Positions 8,223-16,586 of a stretch of DNA of 64,000 nucleotides are shown one piece after another (position 1 is the first letter of the stretch; every line of letters starts with the position of its first letter). Source of the stretch: Pseudomonas monsensis (GTDB lineage: Bacteria; Pseudomonadota; Gammaproteobacteria; Pseudomonadales; Pseudomonadaceae); NCBI RefSeq assembly GCF_014268495.2, contig NZ_CP077087.1:1801501-1865500 (forward strand), read 5' to 3'. A program made the translations under genes and the position numbers. Under the pieces are notes generated by a model that ran no database searches, was not told the origin of the DNA, and was given only the letters and a program-made list of their open reading frames with translations.

Positions 8223-9158
8223 TCAGGCCACTTCCAGTTCGCTGCACACCTTGATTACCTGCTCGCGCAGCCAGACGTTGGCGCTGTCCTGATCGGCGTT
8301 CTGGCTCCACTGCATGTCGAGGGTGAAGCCCGGCAGACCATTCGGCGCCTCACAGTGTTTGAACACCGCATCGTTGGTCAGCAGGCGTTGAATGCGGCGC
8401 GGCAGGGTGAGAATGAAGTCGGTGCCGGTGATCATCTTCAACGCCGCGCTATAGCTATTTGAGCGCGCAACAATCTGACGTTTCTGCGCCTGGCGAGCGA
8501 GCCAGCCGTCGACCATGTTGGTGGTGGACGTCCACGGTGTCGGGAACACATGCCGGCGTTCGGTAAAGGCTTGCAGGCTCAGGCGTGGTTCCAGTGGCGT
8601 GGCGCGCTTGTCGAAGACACAGACCAGATCATCTTCCAGCAGCATCCGTGACTTGAGGTCGGCGTGAGAGCGATGGAAGTTGGGGCCGAAACTGATCACC
8701 AGGTCGAGGCTGCCGTCGCGTAACTCGTCGGCCGGTACGTCGGTTTCGAACTTGTGCATGTTGACCATCACCGGCAAATCATCGAAGTCGAAGCGCTTCA
8801 ACAGTCGCGGCAGGATCAGTTGTTCGAAGTACTCCGGAGCGCAGATGTTGAAGGTGACCGCTTGCCGGGTCGGATCGAAGGCCGCTGCACCGGCATGGCA
8901 CAGGTTGATGCTTTCGAGGATCTTCTGCACATGGCTGTACATGCTGCTGGCCTTGTAGGTCGGGCGCATGCCGGTGCGGGTATTGATGAACAGTTCGTCT
9001 TCGAAACTGGTGCGCAGTTTTTTCAGGCAGTAACTGACCGTGGACTGACTGACAAACAGCGTTTCCGAGACATCGGTGACGCTGCTTTGCTCATACACGG
9101 CGATAAACACCATGAGGTCCTGCATGTCGAGCTTTCGAAGCAAGTTACTGTTCAGCAT
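8223..9158 (-). CDS. LysR-family transcriptional regulator
   Basis: The 311-residue protein has a LysR winged helix-turn-helix (about residues 12-70, SSVTDVSETLFVSQSTVSYC) and a type 2 periplasmic-binding-like domain. It converges tail to tail with the CHMI gene. The upstream gene in the same direction is an MFS carrier about 185 nt away. The target is unknown. The DNA between it and the MFS gene (9159-9343) shows no other gene. Confidence 0.9.
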   Translation of the reverse strand: MLNSNLLRKLDMQDLMVFIAVYEQSSVTDVSETLFVSQSTVSYCLKKLRTSFEDELFINTRTGMRPTYKASSMYSHVQKILESINLCHAGAAAFDPTRQAVTFNICAPEYFEQLILPRLLKRFDFDDLPVMVNMHKFETDVPADELRDGSLDLVISFGPNFHRSHADLKSRMLLEDDLVCVFDKRATPLEPRLSLQAFTERRHVFPTPWTSTTNMVDGWLARQAQKRQIVARSNSYSAALKMITGTDFILTLPRRIQRLLTNDAVFKHCEAPNGLPGFTLDMQWSQNADQDSANVWLREQVIKVCSELEVA

Positions 9159-9343
9159 CCGTTCCGTCTCGCTGTGCTCCTTGCGCTGAATCCGCGCAAA
9201 CGTGTGCGAATGATCCTAACGGAACGATGGTGCCAGGAGAAACCCCCGTGGGACAATTCACGGTCAGTAGTGGGACAGAAACTTTTAGCAATACGACGTC
9301 GTCCGGCAAACCGCGAAAAGATGGCCAGAAGCCTCTAGCTTGC

Positions 9344-10528
9344 TCAGGGGAACTGGCATGCGTAGTGGCGCGGATCGAAGCGCCGAGCCATCAGCCACAT
9401 CATGACCATGACCGCGGTCAGTGACCACCAGGCCCATTCGAAGCTGCCCAGTCGATCGCGGATTGTCCCGGCCAGCAGTGGCGAGAGACCGGCAATCAGA
9501 TAGCCGATGCCTTGCACGAAAGCGGTCAGGCTGGCGGCGCGTTGCGGGTGGTCGAAGTGGTCGAGGGAGACGATCAGGCTCATCGGAAACAATCCGCCAA
9601 TGCCCAGGCCCAACAGGCACGGCCAGAGCAGGCTCAGGTGATGAGGGGTGAGCGTCAGGCCGCAAAATCCGGCAATGATCAGCAACAGCAGGCCCTTCAG
9701 CACCCAGCGTCGATCCCGGCTGCGGTTGGCGATAGCGGGCACCAGCAGGCCGGCAATGACCTCCATGGCTGTCAGAAAACCCAACAGCAGCCCGGCGTGT
9801 TGTTCGCTCCAGCCTTGTTCCACGTAGTACGGTGCGAACCAGGCGAGCACACAGGTGTAGGACGCCGTGCCCAGACCGAAGAAGACGGCGAGTAACCAGG
9901 CGCGAGGATGACGGAAAAAGGATTCTTGCTTGTGCGTTTCGGGCATGGCGTGCGGCAGGTTTGCGCGTTGCGCCCACCAGAGCATCGACGCCAGCAGCGC
10001 CAGTGCTGCCCAGATCGCCAGGCCCGCGCGCCAACTTCCGGTCTGCAGCATCACCAGCGGGGCGAACGAGGCGGCAATCGCTGCGCCGCCCATGATCGAG
10101 GTGACATACAGGCCCATGTACAGGGCAACGTTGTCCGCAAACCGCGATTTGATCAGTGCCGGCATCAATGCCTGGATCAACGCAATGCCGAAACCGGCGA
10201 GCACTGCGCCGACAATCAGTTCTGCGGCCGAGTCGATGAACCAGCGCGACAGCGTTGCCAGGCCGATGATCAGCAGCGACAGCATGACCGTGCGCCGTTC
10301 ACCCAGGCGCCGACCGATGCTCAGGCCGAAAAACATCCCCAAGCCCATGGCTGTCACCGGCAGCATCGTCAGCAATGACGCGAGGCTGAAGCTGAGCGCA
10401 ATGTCGCCACGGATCGCCGACAACAGCGGGCCGACCGCCGCCATTGACGGGCGCAGGTTAAGGGCAACCAGAGCGATGGCGAGCATCAGCCCGACAGCGG
10501 GGCGTGAGGTGGCGCGGATGTTTTCCAT
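9344..10528 (-). CDS. CynX/NimT-type MFS transporter
   Basis: The 394-residue protein has twelve predicted membrane helices and the NLRPSMAAVGPLL motif near residue 25, a hallmark of the CynX/NimT (cyanate/2-nitroimidazole) subfamily of the major facilitator superfamily. RRLGERR between helices 2 and 3 is the MFS loop motif. The substrate is not predictable. ATG 10528 (MENIRATS) was chosen because the hydrophobic first helix follows at the usual distance; the frame is open about 24 codons further upstream. Confidence 0.85.
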   Translation of the reverse strand: MENIRATSRPAVGLMLAIALVALNLRPSMAAVGPLLSAIRGDIALSFSLASLLTMLPVTAMGLGMFFGLSIGRRLGERRTVMLSLLIIGLATLSRWFIDSAAELIVGAVLAGFGIALIQALMPALIKSRFADNVALYMGLYVTSIMGGAAIAASFAPLVMLQTGSWRAGLAIWAALALLASMLWWAQRANLPHAMPETHKQESFFRHPRAWLLAVFFGLGTASYTCVLAWFAPYYVEQGWSEQHAGLLLGFLTAMEVIAGLLVPAIANRSRDRRWVLKGLLLLIIAGFCGLTLTPHHLSLLWPCLLGLGIGGLFPMSLIVSLDHFDHPQRAASLTAFVQGIGYLIAGLSPLLAGTIRDRLGSFEWAWWSLTAVMVMMWLMARRFDPRHYACQFP

Positions 10529-10633
10529 CTTCAGACCTTTGACACGGGGACTGAGGATTAGGCGCGTGGCGGCAACGGTCGAGCAAACCAGAAAATCCAC
10601 GAACCCACCTAAAAATCAAATACCCCACACACC

Positions 10634-10677
10634 CTGCAGGCGCTGCCGAAGGCTGCGATCTGTTGATCTTGCTTTTA
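10634..10677. repeat. Half copy of the GCTGCCGAAGGCTGC repeat
   Basis: CTGCAGGCGCTGCCGAAGGC followed by TGCGATCTGTTGATCTTGC matches one arm and interior of the element at 7675-7755. The second arm is missing, so it is a solitary or decayed unit. Confidence 0.65.
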
Positions 10678-10787
10678 CAGGTCCAGATCAAAAAATCATA
10701 AACTTTGGCCGCGCCTGCACGGAGTGTTTACTGCGTCAAAACTGAACCGTTCTCAAATACCTGACAGGTTCTGACGAATTAGCGCTA

Positions 10788-10812
10788 GCCAACTAATCGT
10801 TGGCGTCTTTTT
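10788..10812 (+). other. Hairpin with T-tract upstream of eptA
   Basis: GCCAAC (10788-10793) pairs with GTTGGC (10799-10804) around TAATC and is followed by GTCTTTTT. It resembles a short intrinsic terminator, but no rightward gene precedes it. It could end an unannotated small RNA, or the T-tract may be part of a regulator site. Confidence 0.4.
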
Positions 10813-10881
10813 CACAAAAAATTGATGGGGGGCTGCCTAGAGTTTGTCGCGCCTTGGTTAATGAATTTTTCACAATTAACC
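10806..10881 (+). promoter_or_regulatory. Candidate regulator sites before eptA: two TTTTTCAC octamers and an inverted repeat
   Basis: TTTTTCAC occurs at 10808-10815 and 10866-10873, 58 nt apart. The second copy lies inside a perfect 7-bp inverted repeat, GGTTAAT (10856-10862) and ATTAACC (10875-10881). From memory, TTTTTCAC is the core of the ColR response-regulator motif described in Pseudomonas, and ColRS controls phosphoethanolamine transferases there. The flanking bases match that motif only partly, so this is a hypothesis. Confidence 0.45.
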
Positions 10882-10913
10882 AGGGTTCTTCTTTTCAGGA
10901 ACTGCCCGTCTCT

Positions 10914-12563
10914 ATGTTGAAGTTAAAAACCGTGCGCCCGGAATGGGTGACGTTGATTGCCAGTGCCTTTCTTCTGGCCGGTTTCAATCTTGTGCTGTGG
11001 CAACATCTGTTCGAGATCACTGCAGCCGATGGCGAAGGCATCGTCATGCGCGTGGCTTTCGGGGTGATTATCCTGGCGGCTTTCAACATCGTACTGACCT
11101 TTTTTGCCTTCCGGCCGCTGCTCAAACCGATCCTGACACTGATCTTTCTGATCAGCGCCGGCGTGGCTTATTTCATGAGCCAGTATGGCGTAATGATGGA
11201 TGCGGGCATGTTCCGCAACTTCGCCGAAACCAACGCGACGGAAGTGCGTGACCTGCTGTCGTTGAAGTTGTTTGCCTATATTGTTTTGTTGGGTGTTTTA
11301 CCGTCCTGGTTGTTGTGGAAAGTCCCTGTTAACTTTCGTCGCTGGCATCGAGAGTTACTCTATAAAGTTATTGTGGTTATGGCGTCAGTTGCAGTTATCG
11401 GGGGTGTGGCGTTGGCCAACTATCAAGGGCTGTCTTCGTTGTTTCGCAATCACCATGAAATCCGCTTGATGCTGGTGCCCAGCAATTACATTGGCGCGTT
11501 GGCCGGTTACTTGCGCGAGCAAGTCGTCTCGGCGCAGCAGCCATTCGTCAAAATCGGTGAGGACGCGCAACGTAATCCGGCACGGCAACATCCGCTGCGC
11601 AAATCCCTGACCGTCCTGGTCGTGGGCGAAAGTGCACGAGCAGAAAACTTCGGCATCCTCGGTTACAACCGTGACACCACACCAAAACTGGACAAGGAAG
11701 CCGGGCTGATCGCCTTCACCGATGTGCACTCCTGCGGCACGGAAACCGCCGTTTCAGTGCCATGCATGTTTTCCAACATGGGCCGCAAGGATTACGACGC
11801 CAGCAAGGCGAAGAACGAAGAAGGCCTGCTCGACGTGCTCAAACATGCCGGGATCGACGTGATCTGGCGCGACAACCAGTCCGGCTGTAAAGGCACTTGC
11901 GACCGGGTCACCCTGCAAGACGTCAGCAATATGAAAGACCCTTCTCTGTGCGCCAACAGCGAATGCCGCGATGAAATTCTCCTGCAAGGTCTGCAGGGTT
12001 TTATCGAGCATCTGGACAAGGACACCGTGCTGGTGCTGCACCAGATGGGTAGCCACGGTCCGGAATACTTCAAGCGTTATCCGAAGGCGTACGAACACTT
12101 CACGCCGGTGTGCGAAAGTAATGCGCTGAACAATTGCAGCCGCGAAAGCATCGTCAACGGTTACGACAACACGCTGGTCTATACCGACCATGTGCTGGCG
12201 AGCCTGATCGATGTGCTGCGCAGCAATCAGGACAAAGTCGACACCGCCATGTTGTACCTGTCGGATCATGGCGAGTCGCTGGGCGAGTACAACCTGTTCC
12301 TGCACGGCACGCCTTATATGCTGGCGCCGGACCAACAGAAACATGTGGCGATGCTGGCCTGGTTCTCCGACAACTATCAAAAGGCTTATTCGCTCGACAC
12401 GCACTGTCTGCAGATGAACCGCGACAAACCTCTGAGCCAGGACAATCTGTTCCACTCGATGCTGGGGTTGCTGGAGATCAAGAGTTCGGTTTATCGACCA
12501 GGCCTGGACATGTTCGCCGGCTGTCGTGGCGCGGTGATTGACGGCGTGCTGGCCAAGGACTGA
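10914..12563 (+). CDS. eptA: Lipid A phosphoethanolamine transferase, EptA type
   Basis: EptA-type enzymes move phosphoethanolamine from phosphatidylethanolamine to lipid A phosphates on the periplasmic face, raising resistance to cationic peptides and polymyxins. The 549-residue protein has five N-terminal membrane helices (about residues 10-190) and a periplasmic sulfatase-like domain. Catalytic residues are in place: E239 in VVGESAR, nucleophile T278 in GTETA, the disulfide pair C274/C284, and D451-H452 in LSDHGES. ATG 10914 gives the usual N-terminus; an AGGA 13 nt upstream is a weak ribosome site. Bases about 11270-11460 are noticeably AT-richer than the rest. Confidence 0.93.
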   Translation: MLKLKTVRPEWVTLIASAFLLAGFNLVLWQHLFEITAADGEGIVMRVAFGVIILAAFNIVLTFFAFRPLLKPILTLIFLISAGVAYFMSQYGVMMDAGMFRNFAETNATEVRDLLSLKLFAYIVLLGVLPSWLLWKVPVNFRRWHRELLYKVIVVMASVAVIGGVALANYQGLSSLFRNHHEIRLMLVPSNYIGALAGYLREQVVSAQQPFVKIGEDAQRNPARQHPLRKSLTVLVVGESARAENFGILGYNRDTTPKLDKEAGLIAFTDVHSCGTETAVSVPCMFSNMGRKDYDASKAKNEEGLLDVLKHAGIDVIWRDNQSGCKGTCDRVTLQDVSNMKDPSLCANSECRDEILLQGLQGFIEHLDKDTVLVLHQMGSHGPEYFKRYPKAYEHFTPVCESNALNNCSRESIVNGYDNTLVYTDHVLASLIDVLRSNQDKVDTAMLYLSDHGESLGEYNLFLHGTPYMLAPDQQKHVAMLAWFSDNYQKAYSLDTHCLQMNRDKPLSQDNLFHSMLGLLEIKSSVYRPGLDMFAGCRGAVIDGVLAKD

Positions 12564-12700
12564 GGCGCGGTGCACCCCGTCAGCCTTCGGCACCTTCTAC
12601 AGATACAGATCTGTCGGTTCTCTCTGTCAGACTATTCTTTTTCCTTGGCAGGACATTTCGTTACAGCTCTTGCCCTTCGCAGGCGCGTAAATCGCCGGTG

Positions 12701-12742
12701 GCGATATATACTGCGCGCCATTCTTCAAGGGAGAGCCGTGTG
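12701..12742 (+). promoter_or_regulatory. rnd -10 element, ribosome site and GTG start
   Basis: TATACT at 12707-12712 looks like a sigma-70 -10 box and predicts a start of transcription near 12719. The AAGGGAGAG ribosome site (12727-12735) and GTG (12740) follow. This arrangement argues against the earlier in-frame GTG at 12698, which would lie upstream of the transcript. Confidence 0.5.
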
Positions 12743-13873
12743 GCTATCGATATTCACTGGATTCGCGACAACGAAAGCCTCGCGCAGTTTTGCGCCGAGT
12801 GGCAGCAGCTGCCGTTCGTTGCCCTCGACACCGAATTCATGCGGGTCGACACCTTCTACCCGATTGCCGGTCTGTTGCAGGTCGGTGACGGCAAGCGCGC
12901 CTACCTGATTGATCCGCTAAGCATCAACGCCTGGCAACCGCTGGCTGCGTTGCTGGAAAACCCGGCAGTGCTCAAGGTGCTGCACGCGTGCAGCGAAGAC
13001 CTCGAAGTCCTGTTGCGCCTGACCGGCAGCCTGCCGGCACCGCTGTTCGACACCCAGTTGGCAGCCGCTTACCTGAACCTCGGTTTCTCGATGGGCTATT
13101 CGCGGCTGGTGCAGGAAGTGCTCGGCATCGAACTGCCCAAGGGCGAAACCCGTTCCGACTGGTTGCAGCGCCCGTTGTCCGACACGCAAATCAGCTACGC
13201 CGCCGAAGATGCCGTGCATCTGGCGGAGGTTTTCGTACAACTGCGGCCCAAACTGTCTGACGACAAATTCGCCTGGGTGTTGGAGGACGGCGCGGAACTG
13301 GTCGCCAACCTGCGCCGCGAAACCGACCCTTACGAGGTTTATCGCGAGGCCAAACTGGCGTGGAAACTGTCCCGTGCGCAACTGGCGGTTCTGCGTGAGC
13401 TGTGTGCCTGGCGGGAAAAGGAAGCCCGCGCCCGTGATCTACCGCGTAACCGCATCGTCCGCGAGCATTCGCTGTGGCCGCTGGCCCGCACACAACCGGA
13501 CAACCTCGCGGCGTTGGGCAAGATCGAAGACATGCACCCGCGTACCGTGCGTCAGGACGGCCAATTTCTGCTTGATCTGATCAAGCGCTCTGGCAGTGTG
13601 GGGCCTGATCAATGGCCGCCCGCCGTACCGGAGCCATTACCGATCGAAGCCGCAGCATTGATCAAACAACTGCGCGCATTGGGTCAGGCCGAGGCCGAGC
13701 GTCTGGGCATTGCCCCGGAACTGATGCTGCGCAAGAAAACCCTCGAGGCGCTGGTCAAAAGCGGCTACCCCGAGGGGCCTTACCAATTGCCTGATTCGCT
13801 GCGTGGCTGGCGCCGCGAATTGATGGGCCAGAAGCTGCTCGACAGCCTGGCCACCGCCGGAGAACAGCCTTGA
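12740..13873 (+). CDS. rnd: Ribonuclease D
   Basis: RNase D is a 3'-5' exoribonuclease that trims tRNA and other stable RNA precursors. The 377-residue protein carries the DEDD exonuclease domain (D30 and E32 in ALDTEF, then HACSEDLEVL, then YAAED, the Y-x3-D metal motif) and a C-terminal HRDC region from about residue 210. The start is GTG 12740, preceded by AAGGGAGAG. The stop overlaps the start of the YcgL gene by 3 nt, so the two are translationally coupled. Confidence 0.93.
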   Translation: MAIDIHWIRDNESLAQFCAEWQQLPFVALDTEFMRVDTFYPIAGLLQVGDGKRAYLIDPLSINAWQPLAALLENPAVLKVLHACSEDLEVLLRLTGSLPAPLFDTQLAAAYLNLGFSMGYSRLVQEVLGIELPKGETRSDWLQRPLSDTQISYAAEDAVHLAEVFVQLRPKLSDDKFAWVLEDGAELVANLRRETDPYEVYREAKLAWKLSRAQLAVLRELCAWREKEARARDLPRNRIVREHSLWPLARTQPDNLAALGKIEDMHPRTVRQDGQFLLDLIKRSGSVGPDQWPPAVPEPLPIEAAALIKQLRALGQAEAERLGIAPELMLRKKTLEALVKSGYPEGPYQLPDSLRGWRRELMGQKLLDSLATAGEQP

Positions 13874-14163
13874 AACGTATTTGCTCCATTTACCAAAGCT
13901 CCAAGCGCAGCGGCATGTACCTTTACGTGCTCAAGAGCGATGCGCTCGAGCGCGTGCCGGAAGCATTGATGCTGGCCTTCGGCAAACCGAAGCACGCCTT
14001 CGATCTGGTGCTGTCGCCCGAGCGCAAGCTGGCCAGCGAAGACATCGTCGTAGTGCTGGAAAACCTCGACAAGCAGGGCTATCACCTGCAGATGCCGCCG
14101 GCCGAGGACGAATACATCGAACACTTGCCCGAAGAGTTGCTGCGACGCAACGATCCGGTCTGA
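13870..14163 (+). CDS. YcgL-domain protein (TTG start)
   Basis: The 97-residue protein matches the YcgL family: the N-terminal MKRICSIYQSSKRSGMYLYV strand-loop-strand, a VPEALMLAFG helix and the C-terminal QGYHLQMPP segment. Function is unknown. The only codon placing the conserved MKRICSIY at the N-terminus is TTG at 13870, inside the last codons of rnd (overlap TTGA). The rnd-ycgL pairing is typical of pseudomonads. Confidence 0.88.
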   Translation: MKRICSIYQSSKRSGMYLYVLKSDALERVPEALMLAFGKPKHAFDLVLSPERKLASEDIVVVLENLDKQGYHLQMPPAEDEYIEHLPEELLRRNDPV

Positions 14164-14218
14164 TCTGCCAGGCCCTGTTCTGGGCCTCGGGTAACCCTGG
14201 AACTGTTTTTACCGCGAT

Positions 14219-14240
14219 GGCCACCCTTACTCCGGTGGCC
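14219..14240 (+). other. Hairpin before the 2-hydroxyacid dehydrogenase gene
   Basis: GGCCACC (14219-14225) pairs with GGTGGCC (14234-14240) around an 8-nt loop, 28 nt before the ATG. No T-run follows, so it is not a standard terminator. It may affect the mRNA leader; the role is unknown. Confidence 0.35.
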
Positions 14241-14268
14241 GTCTGCACGGTTTGCGAAAGGTTTGAAG

Positions 14269-15201
14269 ATGCGCGTTCTGATTGCTGAACACGACCACGC
14301 GATATACGCCCGGCTGCTGCGTCAGGCAGCTCCGGAACTGGAAGTACTGACCAGCGGCGACTCCGCCGAACTGGCCCGACAGGCTGCCGATTGCCCGGTG
14401 TGGCTGGGGCAGCCGGATCTGCTCGCGACCCTGTTGCGCCAGGGGCATCAACCGCAATGGCTGCAGTCGACCTGGGCCGGCATCACGCCGTTGCTGGCCG
14501 ACGGTTTGCGCCGCGATTACCGCTTGACCCGTGCGGTGGGGATTTTCGGTCAGGTGATGGCCGAATACGTCCTGACCTACATGCTCGGTCATGAACGTGA
14601 AGTGCTGGCGCGTCTGGTCAGCCAGGTCGAGCGCAAGTGGGATAACCGCACCGGTCAGAGCCTGGTCGGGCGCAAGGTGCTGATCGTCGGCACCGGCGAC
14701 ATTGGCCAGAGCGTGGCGCAGTTCCTGCTGCCGTTTGGCGTCGAGTTGTACGGCATCGCCAGCAGCGCCCGCGAACAGGCGCCGTTCGTCGAAGTCGGGG
14801 CGCTGGCGGATCTGCCACGGCTGGTGGGCGAGGTGGATTACGTGGTCAATCTGCTGCCCAACACCGAGCACACCCACGATATTTACGACGCGGCACTGTT
14901 CAAGCAATTCAAGCCGACCGGGTTGTTCATCAACGTCGGGCGCGGTGTGGCTGTAGTGGATGCGGATCTGGTCGAAGCATTGAAAGAAGGCCATCTGGCC
15001 GGCGCGGTGATCGACGTCTGCCGCCAGGAACCGCTGCCGCAACGTCATCCGTTCTGGACGGCCTGGGGTTTGTTGCTGACCGGCCACAGTTCGGCGCCGA
15101 CTTCGCCTTCGTTGATGGTGCAGCTGTTTGTCGACAACCTGAAGGCGTATCAGGCCGGCGAGGCGTTGCGCGGCGAAGTGGATTTCAACCGCGGATATTA
15201 A
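14269..15201 (+). CDS. D-2-hydroxyacid dehydrogenase (NAD(P)-dependent)
   Basis: The 310-residue protein has the D-isomer 2-hydroxyacid dehydrogenase layout: a split substrate domain and a central Rossmann domain with VGTGDIGQS at about residue 144. The catalytic arginine is in INVGRG, followed by a glutamate in the DVCRQEPLP segment and a histidine in LLTGHSSAP. It resembles glyoxylate/hydroxypyruvate reductase A-like enzymes that reduce 2-keto acids in the cytoplasm; the exact substrate is open. ATG 14269 is preferred to the in-frame TTG two codons earlier. Confidence 0.88.
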   Translation: MRVLIAEHDHAIYARLLRQAAPELEVLTSGDSAELARQAADCPVWLGQPDLLATLLRQGHQPQWLQSTWAGITPLLADGLRRDYRLTRAVGIFGQVMAEYVLTYMLGHEREVLARLVSQVERKWDNRTGQSLVGRKVLIVGTGDIGQSVAQFLLPFGVELYGIASSAREQAPFVEVGALADLPRLVGEVDYVVNLLPNTEHTHDIYDAALFKQFKPTGLFINVGRGVAVVDADLVEALKEGHLAGAVIDVCRQEPLPQRHPFWTAWGLLLTGHSSAPTSPSLMVQLFVDNLKAYQAGEALRGEVDFNRGY

Positions 15202-15232
15202 ATCCACTGCTCACTTGAATGATGCACAAAAC

Positions 15233-15325
15233 CTGTGGGAGCTAGCCTGCTGGCGATCAGGGAGTGTCAGTCAACATTGATGTTGTTTGACACACCGCAA
15301 TCGCTAGCAGGCGAGCTCCCACAGG
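15233..15325. repeat. REPIN-like inverted repeat (GTGGGAGCTAGCCTGC variant)
   Basis: CTGTGGGAGCTAGCCTGCTG and its inverse ending CGAGCTCCCACAGG flank an inner GTGTCAGTCAAC...TTGACAC palindrome. The inner part resembles the GAGTGAGCCTGCTCGC elements at 47984, 53263 and 58911, suggesting a common mobile ancestor with different tips. Confidence 0.8.
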
Positions 15326-15342
15326 GGTTTTTGCAGTATGGC

Positions 15343-15936
15343 TTAAAGGGTGAAGTCGCCTTCAGCCACCAGCTCGCTCAGCGGACGACGCGGGCTTGGC
15401 TCTTCACGGGCCTGCAGGTACTCGGCCAGCGTCGCCTTGTCACCCAGCTTGCCAACTGCGACTGCTGCATGCAGCGCATAACCTTCCGGGATATTCAGCT
15501 CCTTGCGCGTGAGTTCCTGATCGAAACCGGCCATGCCGTGGGTGTGCCAGCCGCTGATGCTCGCTTGCAGTGCCAGATGGCCCCAGGCCGAACCGGTGTC
15601 GAACGTGCTCCACAGCGCCGGCGTCTCTTCACTGGCGCCGGGTGCGGTGAACGTGGTTTTGGAAATCACGATCACCAGCGCCGAAGCGTGTTGCGCCCAG
15701 CTGCGGTTGAATTCATTGAGCAGACCCAGATAACGCGCCCAGTTCGGCGTATCGCGACGCGCGTAGAGAAAACGCCACGGCTGCGAGTTATAAGCCGATG
15801 GTGCCCAGCGTGCGGCTTCGAAGAAGCTCAGCAGGGTTTCTTCCGGGATCGCTTCGCCGGTAAACGCGCGCGGCGACCAGCGGTCGGTGAATTGCGGGTG
15901 AATGGCGTAATCGGCAACGCGAGGGTTGGCACTCAT
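15343..15936 (-). CDS. Nitroreductase-family oxidoreductase
   Basis: The 197-residue protein has the FMN-dependent nitroreductase fold: an N-terminal RWSPRAFTGEAIP motif that binds FMN phosphate, RWAPSAYNSQPWRF near residue 45, and a C-terminal VAVGKLGDKA segment. Such enzymes reduce nitro compounds, quinones or enones with NAD(P)H as cytosolic homodimers; the natural substrate is unknown. ATG 15936 is chosen because it follows an AAGGAA ribosome site; the 24 extra upstream codons lack family features. Confidence 0.88.
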   Translation of the reverse strand: MSANPRVADYAIHPQFTDRWSPRAFTGEAIPEETLLSFFEAARWAPSAYNSQPWRFLYARRDTPNWARYLGLLNEFNRSWAQHASALVIVISKTTFTAPGASEETPALWSTFDTGSAWGHLALQASISGWHTHGMAGFDQELTRKELNIPEGYALHAAVAVGKLGDKATLAEYLQAREEPSPRRPLSELVAEGDFTL

Positions 15937-16101
15937 CAAAAGATTCCTTGCTGTGTTTGAGTCATGAATTCGTGACAGAACCCTACTGGGCGGTGATTTG
16001 CCTGACAAGCGGGATTTACCGACAGTCGCCAGCGCTTGGCCCGCAAGGCCGGGGGCACTAGACTGGCGGCCTTTTCACCACCTGATGTTGATGCTTGAGC
16101 C

Positions 16102-16551
16102 ATGGCCGCCAAAGTCGAACCGTTCTGGAAACGCAAAACCCTCGATCAACTGGATCACGAGGAATGGGAATCGCTGTGCGACGGCTGTGGCCTGTGCTGC
16201 CTGCAAAAGCTCGAGGATGAAGAAGACAACAGCGTCTACTACACGCGCATCGCCTGCAAACTGCTGGACCTGAAAACCTGCCAGTGCAGCGATTACCCGA
16301 ACCGCATCAAGTTTGTCCCGGACTGCATCCAGCTCACCCCGGGCCAGGCCGAAGAGTTCAAGTGGTTGCCGCCGACCTGTGGTTATCGGCTGGTCAGCGA
16401 AGGCAAGGACCTGCCGTTGTGGCACCACCTGGTGTGCGGCGATCGCGACGCGGTGCACCACGAACGGATTTCCCAGTCCGGGCGCATGCTCGCCGAAGGC
16501 AGCGTGCCGGAGGATGATTGGGAAGATCACCTGATTTTCCGGGCCGGTTAA
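16102..16551 (+). CDS. YcgN/UPF0260 cysteine-cluster protein
   Basis: The 149-residue protein is of the YcgN (UPF0260, YkgJ-like) family: an early CDGCGLCC cluster, then TCQCSDY, a cysteine in PDCIQLTP, and a late GYRLVSEGK-LPLWHHLVCGD block. The cysteines probably bind zinc or an Fe-S cluster; the function is unknown. It is followed 35 nt downstream by the metallopeptidase-like gene in the same direction. Confidence 0.9.
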   Translation: MAAKVEPFWKRKTLDQLDHEEWESLCDGCGLCCLQKLEDEEDNSVYYTRIACKLLDLKTCQCSDYPNRIKFVPDCIQLTPGQAEEFKWLPPTCGYRLVSEGKDLPLWHHLVCGDRDAVHHERISQSGRMLAEGSVPEDDWEDHLIFRAG

Positions 16552-16586
16552 GCGCCCGCAGATTCACCTTTCACCAAGGAGTGTGT

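Larger units (their letters stand above)
10529..10913. other. Intergenic region upstream of eptA
   Basis: The 385 nt between the divergent MFS gene and eptA hold no convincing gene. They contain a half repeat (10634-10677), a small hairpin with a T-tract (10788-10812), two TTTTTCAC octamers (10808-10815 and 10866-10873) and a GGTTAAT-N12-ATTAACC inverted repeat (10856-10881). These are listed separately. Confidence 0.7.

Noticed and set aside
10788..10812. Hairpin considered as a definite terminator of an sRNA
   Set aside because: The stem is only 6 bp and no promoter or conserved RNA upstream was recognised; it is listed only as a hairpin.
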